Made by a program: the position numbers and the translations under genes. The notes beneath the pieces are model-generated. The model saw only the letters and a list, made by a program, of their open reading frames with translations. It searched no databases and was not told the origin of the DNA. From Funneliformis mosseae (taxonomy: Eukaryota > Glomeromycota > Glomeromycetes > Glomerales > Glomeraceae), in assembly GCA_910592005.1 (NCBI GenBank), contig CAJVPP010002288.1:1-15438 (forward strand): a DNA stretch of 15,438 nucleotides. Direction: 5' to 3'. Below are positions 1 through 9,409 of this stretch, piece after piece. Numbering within the stretch: position 1 is the stretch's first letter; each line of letters opens with the position of its first letter.

Positions 1-120
1 TATATTATATGAAAATCAATTTTTTTTTTAATTTTGCGAAATTTTGTTGTGTAACTATATAGATTTTGTTAATATCACAAAATTATATGATATTTGCATA
101 ATATTGTAAATTAAAAGAAA
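1..120. other. AT-rich sequence, nothing recognised
   Basis: Very AT-rich stretch with no coding signal on either strand. It lies just past the last recognisable codon of the minus-strand BED/hAT remnant, so it may be the next intron of that gene or simply flank. Confidence 0.4.
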
Positions 121-741
121 TCATTGTCCCTGATCAGGCATTACAAATGCAGGATCTAGATTATGTAGAAATTTTTGAAACATTTTACTTTAGACAAATC
201 TAAGTGGAATTGAATCAGCAATAATCCAATCAACAAATGATTGCCTTAACTCTTTTTGCTTAGCTTCTTTATGTGTTCTTATTGTATTAATAATAGTAGT
301 TTGAACCTTTTTTTAAAAATTAAAATGTTAATTATAATGATCTTTAATAATAACAAAAAAATAAATATACTAAACATATAAGTTTTCCTTCTATTTTTGT
401 ATTTTCAGTAATTTGATGAGTTTTTACAAGATGTAAAATGAGATTGCTTATTGAATTTCCACTTAGATAAAGCCGTCTACACAACTTTTTATCTGTTATT
501 TTAACTACACATTCAGCACCAGTTTTTTCATTATCAAGTAATACTGGATCACATTATTTCTATACCAACTTTTAAGTTTATCAGTTTTATCAAGTGTTTT
601 TAATTTTTTAACACTATTTCCTATTTTATGATTTTTAGAACATTTGTTTAAGAGTTATCAGAAGGTTCAGTTAGATTATTAACTTCATTTTTCATTATTT
701 TGATCACTTAAAGGTAAGAGTAAAATAGTCTCTTCAGTCAT
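121..741 (-). pseudogene. Broken N-terminal part of a hAT-type transposase with BED zinc finger
   Basis: Reading the minus strand from the ATG at 741-739 gives a protein start that soon hits a stop (TGA) and changes frame several times. The best-preserved part, about 415-520, reads as a zinc finger of BED type: Cys-X9-Cys, then RRLYLSGNS, then NLILHL and His-X4-His. After a probable intron of about 70 bases (roughly 309-378; AG acceptor clear, donor not certain) a second block at 121-308 reads KELRQSFVDWIIADSIPLRF and then FLHNLDPAFVMPD, with a TAG between. This order (BED finger, then a segment ending in a conserved LDPAFVMP-like motif) is typical of fungal hAT transposases and the proteins derived from them. 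The catalytic domain would lie left of the window. Several stops and frameshifts make it a pseudogene. It belongs to a different subfamily from the hAT at 4479-9528, whose finger is Cys-X2-Cys. Confidence 0.72.
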
Positions 742-1456
742 TATTATATTTTTAAATTTTAATATGAGAGAAATAGAATAATGCGATAAAGGATTAAAAT
801 GTGGCTTTAACTCTCATAGTAAATCATACGATCATATAATGCTGAATATTTCCAGTTTTAGTATGTAAATTTATTTTATAATATGAATATTATTTATTAA
901 CATAATCTATTGATATAGCAGTTATATAATATAATATTTTGATCTTTTAATATAGTAATAAACTAATAAACTTAATTACATTAATTAGGAAAAGTATCCT
1001 GGTAATTACATATATATATTATAATATTTAATATTAAAATGTAATATTATAATATATTATTGTAATGTAATAATGTATCATAATATTATATCATAATACT
1101 ATAAATAGATTTTTTTGCAAATAACGCAATATTATTGTTTATGTAATTCTAAATCAATTTACGCAACATAAAACTATATAAAGAATGAGTATCTGACGGG
1201 TAGGAGGGAGTGTAAAATATGCTCTTTTTTAAAAAAATATATATTGCCATTACATTTTTTGTATCAAACAATCGATTTTGCATCATTTGAACTTAAGAAT
1301 TTTTTTTAAAAAATTTTATTACTCTAATAGATTATTTATTAATATATAAGTATTCATAGATATTTATCAAATAATTCACAGATATTTGTATAAATTTGTA
1401 ATGTATAAAAATAATCTGTCTATTTGAATATTTATGTTATCTGTGCAGATTATAAT
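742..1456. other. AT-rich intergenic spacer
   Basis: No coding stretch was seen on either strand. It holds the upstream side of the BED/hAT remnant and the downstream side of the integrase remnant, a low-complexity A/T block at about 1008-1112, and one short GC-richer patch near 1195-1211. A terminal inverted repeat for either neighbouring element could lie here, but I could not define one. Confidence 0.5.
1008..1112. repeat. Low-complexity TA/AATATT block
   Basis: About 100 bases made of repeated TAATATTATAATATT-like words that are self-complementary on a small scale. It looks like simple-sequence drift, with no sign of function. Confidence 0.5.
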
Positions 1457-2535
1457 TTATGGATTACTTCTATATTCCAGCCAGTATAAGACCGGCTGAT
1501 TTTTTTGCATTATAGATTAATGAATATGATAAATATGTGGAGACCAATTCAAATCTCTAGCACAACATCTTCCACCCTCTAAGTTTCTAGGATAAAGCAA
1601 ATATCTTACAAGCACATCTCCAGAAAGCTTCTTTTTATTAAAGCCTATTGGTCCATTTCAAGAATAAGAAGGCTTAGAGATAATACTTTTTTCTTTTATT
1701 GCTTTAGCAGAAGAAATACCAAGTTGGCAATAATAGAATTATTAATATTTTCTACTATTGTAGTAACAATATTTAATAAATCTTTTATTAAAATCTCTAA
1801 GCTTTCATATTAGACTAAATCAAAAGGATGTAAAAAAGTAATCAATAAATCTTTTCTATTAAAAATACGATAAAATATCATAGAAAATATTTTATTATAT
1901 CTTTCAACAATACCTATAATATTTTTAGACTTAGCCTTCTAAATTTTTATGCTATGCTTTTTTAGTAATTTTTCACATTCACTCTTGAATTCAGATCTTT
2001 TATCTAATAGAAATACTTTTAGCCAAATAAGAGGGTTTTTGAGATCATTATAAATTTTTTCTAAGTATTTAGCAATTGTAATTGAAGTTAAAATGCCTTA
2101 TATATTCTTAATACTCTTGGTAGAACCCCTAAGAGCTATACTAATAGGAATAGTTGTTTTATATTTCGAAGCTATATTAACTAAGTTAAGGTAAAAAAAT
2201 AGATTGTTTGTCTTAACTTAATATATTATGTATAAAGAACATCTGCCTAGTGTACTTCATTAGAGAGTAGTAATAAAGCTAAAACTTGCATGAGGAATAT
2301 ATCTAAGATGAGGTTTATGTATTTGATGCACAGCTTGTCTCTCAAGCCAATCACGCATCTCATCAAGTGAAAAATCATATCCAGCTTTTTGAGAGGCTTT
2401 GTGTAATTTTTTTGCAGTCCTTTGATAGCCTGAAAGTTAATAATAAATTTTGCGTAAAGCTAAAAATACATTCATATTTTGAGTTTCATCAGAATCTATT
2501 GGAATAATAGGAATCAATAGAAGTTGAGTAGGCAT
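1457..2535 (-). pseudogene. Decayed retroviral-type (rve) integrase
   Basis: Minus-strand reading starts at an ATG at 2535-2533 (MPTQLLLIPIIPIDSDETQ). It runs through an N-terminal helical region (GYQRTAKKLHKASQKAGYDF, then LDEMRDWLERQAVHQIHKP) into an RNase H-fold integrase core. Candidate catalytic residues are Asp at 2243-2241 in an ADVLY context, Asp at 2004-2002 (LLDKRSEFK) and Glu at 1905-1903 (GIVERYNK), giving a D-X32-E spacing that fits the rve family. The C-terminal part reads NLEGGR, LNWSPHIYHI and KNQPVLYWLE, the small DNA-binding tail seen in such integrases. Integrases of this family insert linear DNA copies into a genome. Many in-frame TAA/TAG/TGA codons and a few frameshifts near 2270 and 1760-1640 show it is dead. 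The family is shared by LTR retrotransposons, Maverick/Polinton elements and Ginger transposons. The divergent orientation to gag, and a DNA polymerase B on the same strand at 14641-15324, favour Maverick/Polinton, but this is unproven. Confidence 0.8.
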
Positions 2536-4345
2536 ATCTCGATTTACTAGACAGCAATTTAGAATTACGAATAAAGTTAACTAAAGAGGAAACTATTACC
2601 ATTAAAAATAAGAAAAAGATTTGTAAGCTCACAAATGATCTAGAGTGATATGAGTTATATATCAATTATCTTGAAAAAAATCTTATATCTCATGAGGATG
2701 AGATAGATAGATTAAAAGTAGAATACCACTCTACCTTATATAATCTCAAAAAATATTAGGATCATTTAGATCTAAAGGAAAAGGCATTAATCGCTCAAGA
2801 TAATCGAATCATTCTATTAGAAGATACAATAGAAAAGCTTAAAATCCAAATTCTTAAGATATTACTTTTTCAAAATAACAGTAATAAACCTTCTAAAGAA
2901 GAACATCAAGAAAATATGGTATTACTAGATATCTTAAGAAATATTGGTATAGCTTTAGATTGGATTGAAGGATATATCAATAGCGATACATCATTTGACC
3001 TAAGAAATGTACTAAACGAAATACAGATCTCAATAATAACTATTCGAGAATATAATCAAAGGTATGCTCAGGATAATGCTAACTTACAAGGTTTGCTTAA
3101 TGCATTCCATGGGCAGATCAATAGGATTATGAATGATATGACAAATTTTAGAAATGATTGTCTTTGAAGGATACAGATAATAGAGCAAGCATAGAGGGAT
3201 GAAAGGTAAGCCCAATAATAAAGAGATGATGAAATTATTAATTTTAGAGATATGGTATGTGAAAATGTTTATGAAAAATGTTAGTGAAAAAGAAGATACA
3301 CTGCATATACTCAACAGGCTTAAAATTTAAAAAGATATTATCGTTAAAGCAGAAATGATATAGGATTATTAGAATATAATCAGAATCAGATATATAATCA
3401 ATATGAAAAATAGAAGGCTAAGGAATTAAATTTGAGGCAAATTATTTTGAATTTACAAAACAATCCATTAGTAAATATGGCAACTATAGCAGATGTCAAC
3501 CAACTTTTGGCTTCCCAACTTGCTCAGCTTCTATTTTATAATAGGCAAGAAGAACTAAATAGTTACTATGTAAAACTTAGAATCATAAATAAGTCTGCAT
3601 GTTTCTTAACAGTAGTAGAATTTAATGATCAAGTTAGAACTAATAAAATGATAGGAAAGATGACTGGTAGATTTCACTCTGTATTAGCAACAAATCCATA
3701 TAATAGAAGGAATAATATAGCAATAGAAGCTAAATTTTTAAATTGACTATAAGGAAAATATAGAGAGATAATAGTTAGAACTAATTAGGATGTATTAAGG
3801 ACTCTTATAAATGAAAAATTTACTATAATGGATACGACAGATACTTATAAGAAAAGGGTTAAACTATATGTTCAAGGAATTCTTTATATGGAGACTGTAA
3901 AATATCTTTATAAACATATGCTTCAATATATAGAAATAAGACTTAGGTAAGCTAATCCAACTGATTTAAATGCTTTTTTCACAGATTTGCGAAGAATTTA
4001 GTTAGAAAGTAAAAGGTGAATTGCAGAACAGCAACCTTATCCTAACCAGGTTTTGATATTCCAATCACAAAAAAATTTGTTAGATGAAAGGCTTAAAGCA
4101 ATTGTTTTATAAAACAGCTTACAGAAGATTTGTAATATACAGGATTAGCATTAGATATTGATACTCTAGATTATTTTATTTATAATGATCTTGGTAAAAG
4201 GCTAGAGCGTAAAATAACTTATATTAGAAGAAGCTCCTTCTCAGAGTTAAAGGTTAGAAATACAAATACTATAAAGAAAGCTATTAGAAAAGTAGTACAA
4301 AAAATCCCAGTTAAATGAATTATCTCTCAAAAAATTATTCGTCTT

Positions 4346-4387
4346 TGCTCAGTCTGTAGAAAGGTTGACTATATAAAGATTAATTGC
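4346..4387 (+). other. Damaged CCHC zinc knuckle in gag
   Basis: Codons read CSVCRKVDYIKINC. Spacing matches the CX2CX4HX4C nucleic-acid-binding knuckle, but the His position is Tyr (TAT), a one-base C-to-T change from CAT. It is followed by a Lys/Arg-rich stretch and VNYVYQ. Confidence 0.75.
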
Positions 4388-4470
4388 CTTAGAGTTAAGA
4401 GTACTAAAAAGGTTAATTATGTATACCAAAATGCTAAGAAAGATTCTATTCCAAGAGGGCTCCCTGATGA

Positions 4471-4478
4471 TTCTAAAA
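4471..4478. repeat. Left target-site duplication of the hAT element (degraded)
   Basis: The 8 bases before the element are TTCTAAAA. The partner at 9529-9536 is CTTTGAAG. They match at 4 of 8 positions and all four mismatches are transitions. Both fit the nTnnnnAn pattern common for hAT target sites. Confidence 0.6.
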
Positions 4479-4665
4479 TAGTGATAGCAAATGATCAGGT
4501 TATTTGACCATTTTAAAATGACCCTCGAATGACTTTTGAATGATCACGTCATTTTGGTCATTTAAAATAAGTCATTTTATAAATGACAAATGACCTTGTA
4601 TAACATTGTTATTTGAAGGTCATTTATATCATTTGAAGTCATTTAGGTCATTTAAAATAATTTTT
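4479..4665. repeat. Left hAT end: terminal inverted repeat and subterminal GTCATTT cluster
   Basis: About ten copies of GTCATTT or its complement AAATGAC in both orientations occur between about 4505 and 4660, after the TAGTGAT terminus. Known hAT transposases bind short repeated subterminal words, so these are likely binding sites. Confidence 0.7.
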
Positions 4666-4882
4666 TAATTCAATTTTAGGATTAAGTATATATAAAATAT
4701 TTTAGTAATCTATGATGAGTTTAAATTAATATAGTGCATAAAAAATACAATAAAATTTGTTCGTATGGCGCATTCTATTAAAAAATTTGTTATTAAAAAA
4801 AATTTAAATAATTTTTTTGTGCGATTTCGTTAAATTATATTAATAAAAATTATTAGTTATTAAAATTAATCGGTCATATTTA

Positions 4883-6039
4883 ATGCTCCGAACAGTTTGG
4901 TTCAGTTCAAATTATAGGCTAATCCAAAACCGATCTGAAAATTTCAGTTCAGTTCGGTTTGGATTATAAATCCTAAAAATGCCAATCTGAAACCGAACTG
5001 AACCGTAAACTGGTAAAAATCCGAACTGAACCAAAAATTTCAGATTAATCTAAAATTTCAGATCATTTGGAACGATCCTTTTATTGTTCTTTTGGAACGA
5101 TAACTTCAATCGTTCCAAATGAATGATTTTCTTATCGTTCGTTTGGAACGATAACTTCAATCATTCCAAATGAACGATTTTTTTATCGTTCATTTGGAAC
5201 GATAATTTAATCGTTCTAAATGAACGATAACTTTAATTGTTTTAAACAAATGATTCTTTATCGTTCGATTGGAACGATAATTTAATTGTTCCAATTGAAC
5301 GATTTTTTTATCGTTCGTTTAGAATGATAACTTCAATCGTTCCAAACAAATGATTCTTTTATCGTTCATTTAGAACGATAATTTGATCATTCTAATCGAA
5401 CGATTTTTTATTGTTCGTTTAGAACGATAACTTAATCGTTCCAAATGAATGATTCTTTTATTGTTTTTTTAGAATAATAATTTGATCATTTCAATTGAAC
5501 AATTTTCTTATTGTTCGTTTAGAACGATAACTTCAATTATTCCAAACGAACGATTCTTTTATCATTCGTTTGGAACGATAATTTGATTGTTTCAATCGAA
5601 CGATTTTCTTATCATTCGTTTGGAATGATAATTTAATCGTTCTAAATGAACAATTTTTTTATCGTTCGTTTGGAACGATAACTTCAATCGTTCTAAATGA
5701 ACAATTTTTTTATCGTTCATTTGGAACGATAATTTGATCATTCCAATCGAACGATTTTCTTATCATTCGTTTAGAACGATAACTTTAATCGTTCCAATCG
5801 AACGATCCTTTTATCGTTCGTTTGAAATGATAATTTCATCATTCCAAACGATCTGAAATTTCAGATTAATCTGAAATTTTCAGTTCAGTTCGGATTTTTT
5901 TCGGTTCGGATTAGATTTATAATCCGAAAAAATCTGAACTGAACTAAAAATTTTCAGATTGAAATTTTTGTAATCTGAAACCGAACCGAAGTTGATCTGA
6001 ACTGAAAATTTTCAGATTAATCCAAACCGTTCAGAGCTT
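4883..6039. mobile_element. Foldback / MITE-like element with long inverted arms, nested in the hAT
   Basis: The left end reads ATGCTCCGAACAGTTTGG and the right end on the minus strand reads AAGCTCTGAACGGTTTGG (15 of 18 match). Each is flanked by TA (4881-4882 and 6040-6041), so a TA target duplication as in Tc1/mariner-type MITEs is plausible. The arms (about 4883-5070 and 5850-6039) are roughly 190-base inverted copies made of words such as CAGTTCAGTTCGG, AATCTGAAA and TTTCAGAT. Between them lies a tandem array of self-complementary units. No coding sequence was seen. The whole element could fold into a long hairpin. Mobilisation by an outside transposase is inferred. Confidence 0.7.
5072..5850. 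repeat. Minisatellite: about 15 copies of a roughly 50-bp unit built of two palindromes
   Basis: A typical unit reads TTTGGAACGATAACTTCAAT, then CGTTCCAAATGAACGATTTT, then TTTATCGTTCG. Within it GGAACGAT pairs with ATCGTTCC, and GAACGAT pairs with ATCGTTC, so every half-unit is an inverted repeat. Two versions alternate over about 5310-5620: one with ACTTCAAT plus ATTCTTTT, the other with ATTTGAT plus ATTTTCTT, giving a higher-order period near 100 bases. Most differences between copies are ATCGTTC to ATTGTTC or ATCATTC, that is, CpG transitions. One unit near 5190-5265 is irregular in length. Confidence 0.88.
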
Positions 6040-6041
6040 TA

Positions 6042-6438
6042 GCCATATTATTAAAAAAAATTTGAATTTTATTAACCAGAATTGGATTAGCCGCAAAAAT
6101 CCCACTATCAGTATATATGTATGCCAAAAATAATATGAAATAGATTAGATGTAAATGTCATATGTCTCACATTACAAATTTTAAAGTTATATACTACATA
6201 ATTAACTTTTTGTTTAACTTCTTAAATTAACTGTTAGCAATGAGGAATGTACATTTATTCTTCTTTTTTTATAATAAAGGACAAATTTATTCTTCTTTTA
6301 AAAGATATATATTATGAGCTTTATTTAAATAAAATGTTATACATAAATTTTTTTAAAGTTGCGTTTGTAACATTTAGTGTGTTAAAGACAAAGACAAGAA
6401 AGACTAAGATAAAAACAAAATATTTTATTATTATAAAT
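6042..6438 (+). other. Transposase leader / promoter region of the hAT
   Basis: AT-rich sequence between the foldback element and the chosen transposase start. The transposase frame happens to stay open upstream to 6247, but that stretch is hydrophobic and low-complexity, without BED features, so it is treated as leader. No clear promoter motif could be assigned. Confidence 0.45.
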
Positions 6439-6733
6439 ATGGGTAAAAAGTCACATAATTTCAGAGAATTCTTTATATTAATTAATCTGCCAAAAAAACC
6501 AGCCAATAAACAAACTGTTTGTAATTTTTGTATAAAAGAATATTTATTTTTAGTGACGTCAGTTAATGTTAGTTGCTTTGTTTCAAATAAAGCAAAACTT
6601 TGCTGCAGACATCTTGTAAAATGTACAAATTTTAAAAATCAAGTAATAGAAAGTGAAAGAAGAGAAATTCTAACTAGAAGTGTATTAGAAGATAATAAAA
6701 AAATTGACACGAAAAATATAAACATAATTGAAG

Positions 6734-6839
6734 GTATTAAATATTTAATAGTTTTAAATTACACTTTTCTTTTAAGTTCTTTTAATTTTTTAATTTCTAA
6801 TAGAAATATTTATATTCTTTTTGTAATATAAATTTTTAG
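6734..6839 (+). other. Transposase intron 1
   Basis: Donor GTATTA, acceptor AATTTTTAG. Joining 6733 to 6840 completes a split Asp codon and enters the acidic DSESENESDEEN stretch in frame. Confidence 0.75.
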
Positions 6840-7429
6840 ATTCTGAAAGTGAAAATGAAAGTGATGAAGAAAATGATGGTGATGATGACAAAACCTCAAT
6901 TCAATTACCAAAACCAATCACTACTATTCAACTATCTATTACAAATTATTTATCATGACCTTTAACAAAGAAAGATAAGCCATATTTTAAAATCTTACTA
7001 TTACGAATGTTAGTTTCAAATGGATTATCTTTTACTTTTTTTAAAAATCAAGAAACTAAAGATGTATTTGAATTTATTGCTCTAGCCTTAAAATTACTAA
7101 GTCAGAAAAGGATAAGTGACCGAATTTTACTAAAATCAACTAAAATGTTAACAGAATCTATTACAAAAATTGCACAAAAATGATAAAATTAAAGTAACAG
7201 CAGCATTTGATGGTTGGACAAATGTTAAACAAGAGCATTTATTTGGTATTGTTTTTATAATATTAACAGGTAAAACACTCATTTAAGATGCAAAAAATAT
7301 AAGTGATATAAGATCAAAAACTGAAAATATAATTGATCATGTTAAAAGTATAATGATTGAAGCTGAAAAAAATAATATTAAAATAAATTGTTTTGTATCT
7401 GACTCAGCAGGTGAATATGCTGCTGCGCG

Positions 7430-7497
7430 GTATGTATAAATTTTATTATTTTAAAATTTTATATATTAATTATTAATTAATTAATTTATTTTAATAG
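7430..7497 (+). other. Transposase intron 2
   Basis: Donor GTATGT, acceptor TTTTAATAG. Joining completes an Arg codon between EYAAA and RIMRKDYP, in phase. Confidence 0.8.
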
Positions 7498-7792
7498 AAG
7501 GATTATGCGAAAAGATTATCCTAATAAGATATTTTTATCTTGCATGACTCATCAAATGAATTTAATTATGGGAAATATCTTTAAAAAATCAGATATTTAT
7601 CAGCAAACTTCAACAAGAGCTGTTAAAATTGTTAGTTATTTTTATTCATCAACTTATTTTACTGGTCTATTACGAAATGAGCAAGAATTATTATATAGTA
7701 AAACAATAGCTTTGGCTACTCTAAGTGAAACGCGTTAGAATAGTTATTATTTCTGTTTTCACAGTATTTTAAAAACTGAAGCAGCACTTAAG

Positions 7793-7854
7793 GTAAATTT
7801 ATGCTTTAGTTTATTGATTAATGAATAAATATTCATTTAATTTTATTTTTTTAG
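7793..7854 (+). other. Transposase intron 3
   Basis: Donor GTAAAT, acceptor TTTTTTTAG. It falls between whole codons; AALK continues into TLVIKFAPKRL. Confidence 0.78.
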
Positions 7855-8571
7855 ACTTTAGTTATAAAATTTGCACCTAAACGTCTTGAAGGTCCTTCTA
7901 CATCTCGAAGTGGTTACAAGAAACAAAGACATATTCTAAGTACAGATAAAAAATTTCTTCCTTCAGATATAATTGCTATCATTAATGACCATAATTTTTG
8001 GAGCCATCTGTATGAACTTCAAGATCTAATTTTACCACTTTGTGCAACATTAAACAAATTACAAAAAGATATAGCATGATTATATGAAGTAATTCTTGCT
8101 TTTGGATGGATAACTAAAGTATTTTTTAGTCATCAAAATAAGGATTTTTCTAATCAAATGATTACCTACCTTAAAAATCATTGGAATCAATGGGAACAAC
8201 CTCTTTTACTTTTATCTTTAGTTTTACATCCACAGTATTGTCTTTTACTTTTTAATGATAATATTCTAAATCTTTTTTATACTCATTTTGGCCAGTGGAT
8301 CAATTATTATTATCAGGTTTTGTTTGGTATAATACCACAATATATTTTACGTGAATACCTTTTATCAACGAAAAATTTATCTTTTTGATATGCAAACTTT
8401 AATCAACTTGGTGGGAATATAATAGATTTTTGGAATTTAGCAAAAAGGCAAGCACTTGAATTATCATGCTTTGCACTTTATTTATATGGAATTTGTGTTA
8501 ATTCCATCTCAGTAGAGCAACTCTGGTCTAATATGGGATTTTTACATTCCAAAAGGTGAAATTGACTTTAT

Positions 8572-8646
8572 GTAAGTAAAATTTAGATTTTTATTGATTT
8601 ATTACTTTTTTGATATATTATTAAATATTTTAATTTAATTTAAAAG
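8572..8646 (+). other. Transposase intron 4
   Basis: Donor GTAAGT, acceptor ATTTAAAAG. It falls between whole codons; LY continues into HKKVLGMSQLRSD just after the dimerisation motif. Confidence 0.8.
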
Positions 8647-9144
8647 CATAAAAAAGTGCTTGGAATGAGTCAATTAAGGAGTGATATTTTATGTAAAAGA
8701 AAAAAATTTGAAGTTGAAAAATCAGAAAAAATTTATAAACAAAATCATATAATGACTCCTATACAACCTTATGAAATTTCTGATGTTTCAGATATTTCTG
8801 AAACTTCTGAGAAAGAAGATGATGATAGTAAGATGGCTAATGATATAACAATTGGTGGTAAAGAAGAATCTTTTATACAATTTTATGAACCTGATTTTAA
8901 ATGTAATGACAATGATACTATTAATTCAACAGAACAATAGGTGCGTGTAATTCAAAATTGGATGGGTATGATTGGTGAGGAAAATTTTTCAGATAATGAT
9001 GAGGCAAATCTATCAGCTTTTATAGCTGTATATCGTACTATTCATCCAGCTGATGATCTGCTTGCAAAATGGCATCTTAATAGCATTTTTAATAATAGAT
9101 TTGAATTGACTGAATTTGTGGATATATTGACTAATTTAGATTAG

Positions 9145-9405
9145 ATTGGAAATACCAGTAATAATATCATTTAATAAAAAATTGTTTGAACTCGTATCAA
9201 TTAAGTTTTCATATTATTTATTTACAATTTATTTATAATTTATTAAATATAAAAAATAATTAATTTAAAATAGTAAATTACAAATAGAAAAGAAATTTGA
9301 ATTATAATTTTTTATAATTTTTAAATTTAGTTTGTTAAAAATGTGTATTTAATAAATATGTTAAAGATCATTGAATAATATAATTACCTGATTTGTATAT
9401 AAAAT
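9145..9405. other. 3' noncoding part of the hAT
   Basis: AT-rich sequence after the transposase stop, before the right subterminal repeats. It contains an AATAAA just after the stop and nothing else recognised. Confidence 0.55.
9173..9178 (+). terminator. Possible polyadenylation signal of the transposase
   Basis: AATAAA lies about 29 bases after the transposase stop codon, a suitable place. In such AT-rich DNA the hexamer is also common by chance. Confidence 0.4.
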
Positions 9406-9409
9406 GTGA

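Larger units (their letters stand above)
2541..4478 (+). pseudogene. Gag-like gene, 5' part (coiled coil, capsid-like region, zinc knuckle), cut by a hAT insertion
   Basis: One frame can be followed from 2541 to about 4110 with roughly 17 stops but no length change; a single frameshift near 4110 then leads into the last part. No start codon is visible: an in-frame TAG at about 2529 precedes the first readable codons. The order is: charged coiled-coil-like start (about 2541-2900); helical region (LLDILRNIGIALDWIEGYIN); a conserved block at 3432-3744 (LRQIILNLQNNPLVNMATI, then VNQLLASQLAQLLFYNRQEE); a block at 3800-4080 (EKFTIMDTTDTYKKRVKLYV, then ANPTDLNAFFTDLRRI); a basic stretch; and a zinc knuckle at 4346-4387 of form Cys-X2-Cys-X4-Tyr-X4-Cys, where Tyr replaces the expected His. 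This is the layout of a retroelement gag (structural, nucleic-acid binding) protein. The frame stops at 4478, where the hAT begins, and resumes at 9529. Confidence 0.78.
6439..9144 (+). pseudogene. hAT transposase pseudogene, five exons, BED finger to dimerisation domain
   Basis: Exons: 6439-6733, 6840-7429, 7498-7792, 7855-8571, 8647-9144, about 798 codons, all joined in phase by GT-AG introns. Exon 1: MGKKSHNFREFF then a BED finger (VCNFC ... CCRHLVKC, Cys-X2-Cys and His-X3-Cys). Exon 2: acidic linker, then the RNase H-like core with Asp at 7209 (AAFDGWTN) and Asp at 7401 (FVSDSAGEYAAAR). Exon 3: CMTHQMNL and ETR(stop)NSYY motifs. Exon 4: helical insertion region, ending in the hAT dimerisation motif NSISVEQLWSNMGF (8500-8541). 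Exon 5: acidic tail ending at TAG 9142-9144. Such enzymes cut and paste the element at its inverted repeats. Breaks: stops at 6956, 7284, 7736, 8077, 8386, 8557, 8563 and 8938, and one extra base near 7180. Most stops look like CGA-to-TGA, TGG-to-TAG or CAG-to-TAG changes. Start chosen at 6439 because BED homology begins there. Confidence 0.88.

Noticed and set aside
1172..1180. TATATAAAG as a TATA box
   Set aside because: No coding sequence follows on the plus strand, and such words are expected by chance in this AT content.
3084..3314. Open minus-strand frame of 76 codons
   Set aside because: It lies opposite the gag frame, is Ile/Leu/Ser-rich as expected from the complement of AT-rich coding DNA, and shows no domain. 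Shadow.
2541..4478. Alternative genetic code with TAA/TAG read as glutamine
   Set aside because: TGA also interrupts, CAA and CAG are used normally, and frameshifts and lost key residues occur. Pseudogene decay explains it better.
5072..5850. CRISPR-like array
   Set aside because: Units are tandem with no unique spacers, the sequence is eukaryotic, and each unit is internally palindromic. It is a minisatellite.
6247..6438. N-terminal extension of the transposase frame upstream of 6439
   Set aside because: Open but low-complexity and hydrophobic, with no family feature. The BED region starts just after the ATG at 6439.
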